The notes under the pieces were generated by a model. That model was not told the DNA's origin, ran no database searches, and worked only from the letters and a program-made list of their open reading frames with translations. A DNA stretch of 12,901 nucleotides. Source: JBPOHE01 sp052035915 (GTDB taxonomy: Bacteria > Pseudomonadota > Gammaproteobacteria > Chromatiales > Chromatiaceae). Location: contig JBPOHE010000105.1 in the NCBI GenBank assembly GCA_052035915.1, forward strand, positions 1 through 12,901, in the 5' to 3' direction. Below are positions 6,994-12,901 of this stretch, in pieces (the stretch's first letter is position 1; the number at the start of each line of letters is the position of its first letter). The position numbers and the translations under genes are program-made.

Positions 6994-8244
6994 TCAACTC
7001 AATACCCCGTAGACGGCCCCCGTCATCAGGGTGGCCAGGGTGCCGGACAGGATGGAACGCAGGCCCAGTTCCACGATCTCGTTGCGTCGCTCCGGGGCCA
7101 TGGCCCCCAAGCCGCCGATCATGATGCCCAGGCTGCCCAGGTTGGCGAAACCGCACAGCGAATAGACCAGAATCAGGCGGCTGCGTTCGCTGAGCAGGCC
7201 GGGTTCGAGTCGGGAAAGGTCGATGTAGGCGATGAATTCGTTGAGGATCGTCTTCACCCCCATGAGGGATCCCGCCAACTGGGCCTCGGACCAGGGGATG
7301 CCGGTAAGCCAGACCAGCGGGGCCATCAACCAACCCAGTAGCCGTTGCAAACTCAGGGGAGCGCCATTTAGGTCCGGCAACATCCCCAGAAGCTGATTGG
7401 CGAGGTGAACCAGGGCGATGAGAACCACCAGCATGGCCAGGATGTTGAGATAAAGTTTGAGCCCGTCGAGCGTCCCCTGAGTCACGGCGTCCATGGAACT
7501 GGTGGCCTCGGAGATGATATCGCGGCCGCCGGTGGGGATTCGGCCCGCTGTCTCCGGGACCATCACCAGGGCAATAGTCAGGGCGGCCGGGGCGCTGAGC
7601 AGCGAGGCGATGAGGATATGCCCCATGGCATCCGGAATCACCGGCCCGAGGATCTGGGCATAGAGCACCATCATGGTCCCGGCGATGGTGGCCATGCCGG
7701 CGGTCATGAGGGCAAAGAGTTCGCTGCGGGAGAGGAGTCTGAGATAGGGACGGATCAAGAGTGGCGCCTCGGTCATGCCGACGAAGACATTGGCGGCGGT
7801 GCTCAACCCCAGGGCGCCACCGATCCCCAGGGTTCGTTCCAGGACCCAGGAGATGCCGCGGATCACCAGGGGCAGCAGGCGCCAATAGAACAGCAGCGAG
7901 GACAGGGCGCTGACGACCAGCAGCAACGGCAGGGCACGGAAGGCAAGCACGAAGCCATTGGCCGGCTCGGTAAGGGTGAAGGGAAGAGGACCGCCGCCGA
8001 GATAGCCGAAGACGAAGGCGGTGCCGGCCTCGCTGGCCTGTTGCAACCCCAGCACCAGGGTATTGAGGCTGAGAAAGAAGGCCCTGGTCGCGGGCAGTTT
8101 AAGGATCAACACCCCCAACAGGAGTTGGAGGCCGATCCCGGCGGCCAGGATACGCAGACGGACGGCGGCGCGATTCTCGCTCAGCAGCCAGGCGAGGCCC
8201 GAGAGGGCGAAGATTCCCAGGAGTGACTGCAAGGTGTCGATCAT
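6994..8244 (-). CDS. Concentrative nucleoside transporter (NupC/CNT family)
   Basis: 416-residue inner-membrane protein, the length of bacterial CNT transporters (E. coli NupC is about 400). These proteins import nucleosides using a proton or sodium gradient. Many hydrophobic helices cover the whole length. Signatures seen: a GTAFVFGYLGG segment (74-84), TEAPLLIRPYL (158-168), the CNT hallmark G-x-K-x3-NEF-x-AY as GVKTILNEFIAY (329-340), and LCGFANLGSLGI (363-374). The ATG at 8244 has AAGGGG just upstream. It is the first gene of the minus-strand run, with a 33-nt gap to the lipoprotein gene. Exact substrate cannot be read from sequence. Supply of a nucleoside such as a nicotinamide nucleotide precursor to the lar pathway is an idea only. 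Confidence 0.93.
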   Translation of the reverse strand: MIDTLQSLLGIFALSGLAWLLSENRAAVRLRILAAGIGLQLLLGVLILKLPATRAFFLSLNTLVLGLQQASEAGTAFVFGYLGGGPLPFTLTEPANGFVLAFRALPLLLVVSALSSLLFYWRLLPLVIRGISWVLERTLGIGGALGLSTAANVFVGMTEAPLLIRPYLRLLSRSELFALMTAGMATIAGTMMVLYAQILGPVIPDAMGHILIASLLSAPAALTIALVMVPETAGRIPTGGRDIISEATSSMDAVTQGTLDGLKLYLNILAMLVVLIALVHLANQLLGMLPDLNGAPLSLQRLLGWLMAPLVWLTGIPWSEAQLAGSLMGVKTILNEFIAYIDLSRLEPGLLSERSRLILVYSLCGFANLGSLGIMIGGLGAMAPERRNEIVELGLRSILSGTLATLMTGAVYGVLS

Positions 8245-8425
8245 GTGCCCCTTTCCCCCTGAGCCAAGATCACCGTCGATCGGAAAAAAACTTTTCTATT
8301 CTGACCCATGGATGGGTATTGAGCTAGGTCGGAAACCGGGCAGCGATTATGATATCGCCAGCATTTTCCGGGTATCCGGATGCCTGCCGCCCTGGATTCG
8401 CAACCCCCCATGAGGAGTACGAAAC
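8245..8425. promoter_or_regulatory. Divergent promoter region between nupC and the ydcH-like gene
   Basis: 181 nt between divergent genes, so promoters for both directions are expected here. It holds three small inverted repeats: ACCCAT-GG-ATGGGT (8304-8317), GCGAT/ATCGC (8343-8358) and CCGG-GTAT-CCGG (8368-8379). A TATGAT at 8348-8353 could be a plus-strand -10, but no good -35 lies at the right distance. GAGGAG at 8412-8417 is the ribosome site of the downstream gene. Confidence 0.45.
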
Positions 8426-8674
8426 ATGCTTGGTGAACACCACGATATCGACCATGAATTTCCCCAGTATCACCATCTCATCGAAGCCCTGAAGGGCTCG
8501 GACGACGAGTTCGCCCAACTGATGTGCTCCCATGATGGACTGGACAGCCGCATTCGTGAACTCGAGGAGCATGGCCAGCCGGTATCCGACTATTACATCG
8601 AAGTGCTGAAAAAAGAGCGCCTACTCCTCAAGGACAGGATCTATAACCGCCTCCGCGATATGGCGGCCAAATGA
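8426..8674 (+). CDS. YdcH family (DUF465) small protein
   Basis: 82-residue soluble, highly charged helical protein. The pattern EFPQYHHLIEALKGSDDEFAQL (about 11-32) followed by a helical ERLLLKDRIYNRL end (64-76) is that of the YdcH/DUF465 family, which is slightly shorter in E. coli (74 residues). Function of the family is not established; members probably form small helical hairpins. The ATG at 8426 follows GAGGAG with an 8-nt spacer, a strong site. It stands alone, diverges from nupC, and is followed by an 8-bp hairpin. Confidence 0.88.
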   Translation: MLGEHHDIDHEFPQYHHLIEALKGSDDEFAQLMCSHDGLDSRIRELEEHGQPVSDYYIEVLKKERLLLKDRIYNRLRDMAAK

Positions 8675-8702
8675 GATATCGGTAGGAATCCTTCCTGATT
8701 TC

Positions 8703-8726
8703 CGGGCTGGGGAAACGACCAGCCCG
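8703..8726 (+). terminator. Hairpin after the ydcH-like gene
   Basis: A perfect 8-bp stem (CGGGCTGG at 8703-8710, CCAGCCCG at 8719-8726) with an 8-nt loop lies 28 nt after the stop codon. Only TT follows, not a T-run, so intrinsic termination is uncertain. It may shield the transcript end or affect yadG, which starts 79 nt later. Confidence 0.35.
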
Positions 8727-8805
8727 TTGCGGCGCGCCCGCTACGGCTCATGCTCGCTGTTGAGGCCGTTTTCCAGAGCTTGGCCAGCCTGTACCATCCC
8801 GACCC

Positions 8806-9726
8806 ATGTTGGCCGTCTGCATCGAAAACCTGCGAAAAACCTATGCCAGCGGGGTCTGTGCCCTGAACGGCATCGACCTGCAAGTCGCGGAGGGGGATTT
8901 TTTTGCCCTGCTCGGTCCCAACGGGGCGGGCAAATCCACCGCTATCGGCATCCTGAGTTCCCTCATCACCAAAACCTCCGGCAAGGTCGAGGTTTTCGGT
9001 CGGGATCTGGATCGCCATACCGAAGAGGTGAAGGCCGCCATCGGCCTGGTGCCTCAGGAATTCAACTGCAACCAATTCGAGCCCTGCGTCGAGATCCTGG
9101 TCAATCAGGCCGGTTATTATGGTATCGGTCGGCGTGAAGCCTACCAACGGGCCGAAGTCTGTCTGCGTCAACTGGATCTCTGGGACAAACGCCGCACTAT
9201 TTCGCGCCAACTCTCCGGGGGGATGAAACGGCGCCTCATGATCGCCCGCGCCCTGGTGCACCATCCGCGCCTGCTCATCCTCGACGAACCCACCGCCGGG
9301 GTGGATATCGAGGTGCGCCGGGCCATCTGGCGTTTCATGCGGGAGATCAACCGGGAAGGCACCAGCATCATCCTCACCACCCACTACCTGGAGGAGGCGG
9401 AGACCCTCTGCCGTACCATCGCCATCATCGACGACGGCCTCATCATCGCCCATAGCCCCATGGCCGAGATGCTCAACAGGCTGCAACGGGAGACCTTCGT
9501 GCTCAATCTGCGTGAGGCCATCCCAGCCGCGCCCGAGTTGGAAGACTATGAGATCCAACGGCTGGACGCCACCACCCTTGAGGTCTCGGTGTTACGGGAA
9601 CAGAGCCTCAACGGGCTGTTCGAGGCCCTCACCCGTCGGGGCATCGAGGTCATCAGCCTGCGCAACAAACAGAATCGGCTGGAACAGTTATTCATCGATA
9701 TGCTGGACCGTGGTCAGGAAGCATGA
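8806..9726 (+). CDS. yadG: ABC exporter ATP-binding protein YadG
   Basis: 306 residues, against 308 in E. coli YadG, and recognisably similar along its length. It is the ATPase of an ABC-2 type exporter whose substrate is not established. Motifs: Walker A GPNGAGKST (37-45), Q-loop Q84 in LVPQEFN, signature LSGGMKRRLMIARAL (136-150), Walker B LLILDEP (156-162), D-loop AGVD (164-167) and switch H193 in TTHYLEEAE. The C-terminal part (about 230-300) is the extra domain of this family. The start is the only ATG in frame after a stop at 8761-8763; no clear ribosome site is visible, which is unusual beside its neighbours. Its stop overlaps the yadH ATG (ATGA). Confidence 0.95.
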   Translation: MLAVCIENLRKTYASGVCALNGIDLQVAEGDFFALLGPNGAGKSTAIGILSSLITKTSGKVEVFGRDLDRHTEEVKAAIGLVPQEFNCNQFEPCVEILVNQAGYYGIGRREAYQRAEVCLRQLDLWDKRRTISRQLSGGMKRRLMIARALVHHPRLLILDEPTAGVDIEVRRAIWRFMREINREGTSIILTTHYLEEAETLCRTIAIIDDGLIIAHSPMAEMLNRLQRETFVLNLREAIPAAPELEDYEIQRLDATTLEVSVLREQSLNGLFEALTRRGIEVISLRNKQNRLEQLFIDMLDRGQEA

Positions 9727-10511
9727 GCCGGGTTTCATGCCGCTGGTATCGTTATTGGGTGGCCTACCGCACCATCCTCACCAAGGAGGTGTTGCGTTTC
9801 AGCCGGATCTGGATCCAGACCGTACTGCCCGCGGCCATTACCAGCCTGCTCTACTTCATCATCTTCGGTCGCCTGATCGGTGATCGCATCGGGAGCATGC
9901 ATGGGCTGGGTTACCTCGACTTCATCGCCCCCGGTCTCATCCTCATGACCGTGATCACCAATTCCTACGCCAATGTGGTCTCATCCTTCTTCAGCAGTAA
10001 ATTCCAGCGTTTTGTTGATGAAATCCTGATCGCCCCGGTGCCCGACTGGGTGATCCTGGCCGGTTATGTCAGCGGTGGGGTAGCCCGGGGGATGGTGGTG
10101 GGGATCGTCGTGACCCTCGTCACCAGTCTGTTCACCGATCTCGACCTTGCCCATCCGCTGTTGACGCTGTTGGTGTTTCTGCTCACCGCCACCCTTTTCG
10201 CCCTGGGCGGTTTCATCAATGCGGTCTTTGCCAAGAGCTTCGACGATATCTCCATCATCCCCACCTTCGTGCTCACCCCCTTCACCTATCTGGGCGGGGT
10301 GTTTTACTCCATCGATCTACTGCCGCCCTTCTGGCAAGGCCTGTCGCTGGCCAACCCGGTGTTGTACATGATCAACGCCTTTCGTTACGGCCTCTTGGGG
10401 ATCTCGGATATTCCGGTGGTGACGGCCTTCACGATCATCCTGGGATGTATCCTGGCGCTGGTCTGGATCAGCCTGTTTCTGCTCGGAAAAGGGGTGGGGA
10501 TCAAGAGTTGA
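9723..10511 (+). CDS. yadH: ABC-2 type exporter permease YadH
   Basis: 262-residue inner-membrane permease (E. coli YadH is about 256). Hydrophobic segments lie near 31-50, 67-85, 110-137, 146-168, 176-198 and 232-256. Family segments seen: KEVLRFSRIW (21-30), YANVVSSFFSSKFQR (82-96), the APVPDWVILAGY segment (104-115) and the conserved block around 171-205 (KSFDDISIIPTF, then TYLGGVFYSIDLLPPFW). It forms the export channel with YadG. An AGGAAGC site lies just before its ATG inside the end of yadG, and the 4-nt overlap indicates coupled translation. Substrate unknown. Confidence 0.95.
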   Translation: MSRVSCRWYRYWVAYRTILTKEVLRFSRIWIQTVLPAAITSLLYFIIFGRLIGDRIGSMHGLGYLDFIAPGLILMTVITNSYANVVSSFFSSKFQRFVDEILIAPVPDWVILAGYVSGGVARGMVVGIVVTLVTSLFTDLDLAHPLLTLLVFLLTATLFALGGFINAVFAKSFDDISIIPTFVLTPFTYLGGVFYSIDLLPPFWQGLSLANPVLYMINAFRYGLLGISDIPVVTAFTIILGCILALVWISLFLLGKGVGIKS

Positions 10512-10677
10512 AGGTCGCCCCTACCCGGTTTGAGTCGCTCCTTGAAAAAAGATCCTCTCTCGTAGCAAACAGGTACGGGTGTCGCCTCTTTTCTCAATCG
10601 TCGAGGAGAAATGGCCCAAGAGGAATGGATATCCACCCTGAGCCGTTCCGGGCATCGACTGAAAATAGCTGTTTTTC

Positions 10678-10694
10678 GTTCTTATCATAAGAAC
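10678..10694. promoter_or_regulatory. Perfect 17-bp palindrome, likely operator 1
   Basis: GTTCTTAT-C-ATAAGAAC is a perfect 8+1+8 palindrome of the size bound by a dimeric HTH repressor. TATCAT (10683-10688) inside it, with CTGAAA at 10659-10664 and an 18-bp spacer, gives a possible promoter whose -10 lies within the site. The cognate regulator is not in the window. Confidence 0.5.
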
Positions 10695-10718
10695 AATGCG
10701 TCAGTTTTGAACGGTATT

Positions 10719-10735
10719 GTTCTTCTTATGAGAAC
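10719..10735. promoter_or_regulatory. Imperfect copy of the palindrome, likely operator 2
   Basis: GTTCTTCTTATGAGAAC matches operator 1 at 14 of 17 positions and keeps the GTTCT/AGAAC arms. Its centre is 41 bp from the first, close to four helical turns, so two dimers would bind on about the same face. Confidence 0.45.
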
Positions 10736-11192
10736 AGAAAACCGGACCAAAACGCCCAGGCCCGGAAGTGCCGACAGAAGAACGGGCAAGCCCTGATGGC
10801 TACCCTATCTCTCCTGGTTAGCCTCGTGGTCTTTCTGGAGGCCGTGTTCATGCTTCAGCGGATGCGGTTCAGCTCGCTCACTACATCTACGAACCGAACC
10901 CATCTTCAGGTTCCGAAGGCGAACGCGGGGAAGGGCGCCAGCCTCGCCTTCGCCGACAAGAAAAAACCGAACAGGTGTTGGTATAACATGTGGCTCGGGC
11001 TAAGACTCTCCCTCCAAACCCTTTAACAGAGAGCGAGCCTGGGGAGCGAATATAGACGATTTCTTACTAGCATCAAGTAATAAAAACTATTTTGTTATTC
11101 TTCATCAAATAACCATGAAATATATTCTTCGCCACCTGTCCCGCAAAAATTTTATGTTAGATTTGAAAATGGATTTATTGTTTTCATCTTCT

Positions 11193-11198
11193 AGGAGG
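11193..11198 (+). promoter_or_regulatory. Consensus ribosome binding site of the secreted-protein gene
   Basis: AGGAGG, a perfect Shine-Dalgarno, 5 nt before the ATG at 11204. It sits at the end of an AT-rich leader, which suggests efficient translation. It fixes the start. Confidence 0.75.
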
Positions 11199-11203
11199 GA
11201 AAA

Positions 11204-12250
11204 ATGTCATCCATCAAGCGAACAGGCCGAAGATATCTTTTAGCGGCGGCGGTAGCCTGCCTTTTGCCTTTGACATCCGGCGGCCAAGGTGTCAAACAAC
11301 CCGAAATTGGTGCGTCCATCACGGTGGACAGCGAGGATTACGATTCGACCACTCTGACTAAATATATCCCCGGTTCGGCCTTCATTCCGCTCAATGCGGA
11401 AGGCGTCAATCAAGATGCGCTCACCTATGACAGCGGGGGTTGCGTCTATCCCAGCTCGAGTTCCGGGGGCACCACGACCATTGCCTATGCGCCCATCGAG
11501 CTGCCCGATCAGGCCAAACTTACTTACATCATCTTCCACGTCGTCGACAGCAGCGCCGATCACAATATCACGTTCGAACTTCACCGGGCACAGATAGGGG
11601 ATGATCTGGAGCTCGAGACGAACACCCTGGAAACGGCAAGTACTTCGGGTAACGCGGGGCCAAACATCGTATTGATGGATGTCGGCCCGGACGATGTTAC
11701 CGGCCATGTGGGTCTCTTCGGCGCCAGGTATTACAGCTTGAGGGTGGAGTTTGACAATGCGGCCGGTTCGGCTAACAAGGTCTGCGGCGCCAAGCTTCTT
11801 TATCAAGTGCCCGCCTCCGGCGCCAACCAGACCTTCACCCCTGTTACTCCCTGCAAGATCTTCGACTCCCGTCCGGTACAGGGCGGCACCGGGGTGTTCG
11901 CGGCCAACGAGACGCGCACCATCCTGGTCACCGGGGATACCGAAGCCCAGGGCGGGGCGGATGGCGGCTGTGGCCTACCCTTCGCCGCCACGGCGGTGCA
12001 GGTGAACTTCGTGGTCATCGACCCTGTGGCGACCGGATCCATCAAACTCTGGGCGCCGGTGGATGACGAGCCCCAGGGCCTGCTGGCCTTCAACAGTGGC
12101 ATCATGAGTTTCTGGAACGGTTCCGGCACGGTGCCCATTTCCGCCCAGAGCGGCCAGAAACGGATGAAGGTGAAAATCAACGGCGGCGGCGCCCATGTGC
12201 TGGTTGCCGTGACCGGCTACTTCTCGCCGGTATCCAATATGGGGAACTGA
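11204..12250 (+). CDS. Secreted two-domain protein of unknown function
   Basis: 348 residues. An N-terminal signal (KRTGRR, then a hydrophobic run to about residue 22, small residues to 28) indicates export; C19 makes a poor lipobox, so soluble secretion is likelier. Domain 1 (about 30-203) is Ser/Thr/Gly/Asp-rich and predicted beta, without a family I recognise, with C80 and C194. Domain 2 (about 210-342) matches the pattern of a C-terminal module often seen on large secreted proteins of other bacteria: FTPVTPCKIFDSR (211-223), GCGLPFAATAVQVNFVVIDP (255-274), SIKLWAP (279-285), LAFNSG (294-299) and AVTGYF (335-340). Mature cysteines are C80, C194, C217 and C256, possibly two disulfides. It stands alone after an AT-rich leader and is followed by a strong hairpin. 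No catalytic motif is seen. Confidence 0.8.
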   Translation: MSSIKRTGRRYLLAAAVACLLPLTSGGQGVKQPEIGASITVDSEDYDSTTLTKYIPGSAFIPLNAEGVNQDALTYDSGGCVYPSSSSGGTTTIAYAPIELPDQAKLTYIIFHVVDSSADHNITFELHRAQIGDDLELETNTLETASTSGNAGPNIVLMDVGPDDVTGHVGLFGARYYSLRVEFDNAAGSANKVCGAKLLYQVPASGANQTFTPVTPCKIFDSRPVQGGTGVFAANETRTILVTGDTEAQGGADGGCGLPFAATAVQVNFVVIDPVATGSIKLWAPVDDEPQGLLAFNSGIMSFWNGSGTVPISAQSGQKRMKVKINGGGAHVLVAVTGYFSPVSNMGN

Positions 12251-12264
12251 ACAACAAGGCTGAC

Positions 12265-12289
12265 GGGGCGCGGGATTTCCCAGCGCCCC
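12265..12289. terminator. Strong GC hairpin between convergent genes
   Basis: GGGGCGCGGG (12265-12274) pairs with CCC (12279-12281) and GCGCCCC (12283-12289) around a loop ATTT, giving a 10-bp stem with one bulged A. It lies 14 nt after one stop and 18 nt from the other. There is no classical T-run, but on the minus strand a TTGTTGTT stretch follows soon after. It probably serves as a bidirectional terminator. Confidence 0.5.
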
Positions 12290-12307
12290 ACCTTGGAAGC
12301 CACGGGC

Positions 12308-12784
12308 TCAGGGCAAAAAACTTCCCGCACCCAGATAACGTTCCGCCCAGTAAGGAGTGTCCAACTCGGCGATCCGCACCCCTTTTCCGCTCCCTGGAGC
12401 ATGAACGAAGCGCCCGGGATCGACCAAAATGCCGACATGGTATTTGGTCTCGGCGATGCGGAAAAACACCAGATCCCCAGGCTGCCTCTCGGTCTTTCCC
12501 ACTGGTTGGGCGGCGGCCCATTGCTCCTGGGCCAGGCGAGGGATCCGGATACCTACCGAGCCGTGGACGTAGTGCACCAGACCGCTGCAATCGAAGCCCT
12601 CGGACGGCCGGCCGCGACCGGCACGGTAAGGGGCTTCGAGCTGGGACAGGGCGATCATCACCAGCTCCTGACGCCGGCCAGCCGGCTCTCCGGTGACCCG
12701 CTTGTCTTGAGTGCCGCAGCCGTGGAGCGCCCAGGAGAACCAAAGCAACAAGCAGAGGCACCAGAGCGGTCTGCCGCCGGACAT
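12308..12784 (-). CDS. NlpC/P60 family lipoprotein, cell-wall peptidase
   Basis: 158-residue C40-family cysteine peptidase predicted to cut peptide stems of peptidoglycan in the periplasm. The N-terminus has a hydrophobic run (8-20) and a lipobox-like ALHGC with C23; His at the -2 place is unusual. The catalytic cysteine is C66 in FDCSGLVHYV, with H116 in YHVGIL and H128 in FVHAPGSGKGV as the other active-site residues. The ATG at 12784 is chosen because CCTCC on the plus strand (GGAGG in the message) lies 7 nt before it and the signal follows directly; the frame is open 31 codons further up but that stretch is not signal-like. It converges on the secreted-protein gene; no operon partner is visible. 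Confidence 0.9.
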   Translation of the reverse strand: MSGGRPLWCLCLLLWFSWALHGCGTQDKRVTGEPAGRRQELVMIALSQLEAPYRAGRGRPSEGFDCSGLVHYVHGSVGIRIPRLAQEQWAAAQPVGKTERQPGDLVFFRIAETKYHVGILVDPGRFVHAPGSGKGVRIAELDTPYWAERYLGAGSFLP

Positions 12785-12791
12785 CAATGCC

Positions 12792-12796
12792 CCTCC
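12792..12796 (-). promoter_or_regulatory. Ribosome binding site deciding the NlpC/P60 start
   Basis: GGAGG on the minus strand, 7 nt before the ATG at 12784, inside a purine-rich run of two such sites. It supports the 158-residue protein over the longer open frame. Confidence 0.6.
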
Positions 12797-12901
12797 CCTC
12801 CCCAGGTGGGCCGTTCCACCATCGATTGGCGTGGATTCGTCAGGAGTCGACAATTCGAACAGCCCACCATATTGCATCGCAACATCTTACCCCTATACGA
12901 G

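Larger units (their letters stand above)
10512..11203. other. Gene-poor region with palindromic sites and AT-rich leader
   Basis: 692 nt without a convincing gene. Two similar palindromes lie at 10678-10735 (separate entries). Two short frames, 10611-10796 (61 codons, with AGGAG close before its ATG) and 10796-11026 (76 codons, one hydrophobic stretch, no ribosome site, TGATG junction), match nothing I recognise and may be chance or decayed remnants. From about 11050 the sequence becomes strikingly AT-rich against a GC-rich background and leads into the secreted-protein gene. No tRNA, insertion sequence or array is seen. No clear terminator follows yadH. Confidence 0.5.

Noticed and set aside
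8641..9558. 305-codon open frame on the minus strand opposite yadG
   Set aside because: yadG is certain from Walker, signature and switch motifs; the opposite frame has no support. The same applies to the frame at 7405-8226 opposite nupC.
10512..11203. tRNA, CRISPR array or insertion sequence in the gene-poor region
   Set aside because: No cloverleaf, no regularly spaced direct repeats, no transposase frame and no target duplication are visible; the only repeats are the two palindromes.

Overview
The window reads as GC-rich gammaproteobacterial chromosome. Evidence for this is a close YadG/YadH exporter pair, a YdcH (DUF465) protein, a DUF6279 lipoprotein, a bacterial thiopurine methyltransferase and a CNT nucleoside transporter. 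A sulfur-oxidising or Chromatiales-like lineage would fit, but the sequence does not prove it.

Layout. Positions 42-8244 hold seven genes on the minus strand, with gaps of 78 nt or less and several overlaps. In transcription order they are: nupC-like transporter, DUF6279 lipoprotein (TTG start), thiopurine S-methyltransferase (tpm), larC, larE, larB, a Tat-exported DUF362 protein, and a membrane polyferredoxin that fuses a NapH-like and a NapG-like part (eight genes counting both ends of the chain). A divergent promoter region at 8245-8425 separates them from the plus-strand genes: a small YdcH-family protein, then the translationally coupled exporter genes yadG and yadH. Next comes about 690 nt without a convincing gene (10512-11203), holding two similar 17-bp palindromes and an AT-rich leader. 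The leader precedes a secreted two-domain protein (11204-12250). A lipoprotein NlpC/P60 peptidase gene (12308-12784) converges on it, and a strong hairpin lies between them.

How the genes may work together. LarB, LarE and LarC are the three enzymes that build the nickel-pincer nucleotide (NPN) cofactor, known from lactate racemase LarA. No larA is in the window. In its place are a DUF362 protein with a clear twin-arginine signal and a membrane/periplasmic iron-sulfur electron-transfer protein. By eye, the conserved DUF362 core (S-H, nine residues, then K-N, with histidines about 15 residues later) has nearly the same spacing as the LarA residues His174, Lys184 and His200. The main hypothesis is a new exported NPN-dependent redox enzyme. 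The cofactor would be loaded in the cytoplasm, the protein exported folded by Tat, and electrons exchanged with the quinone pool through the NapH-NapG fusion.

The rest is mostly ordinary housekeeping. The secondary items of interest are the LarE cysteine pattern (iron-sulfur type), the orphan operator pair and the secreted protein.
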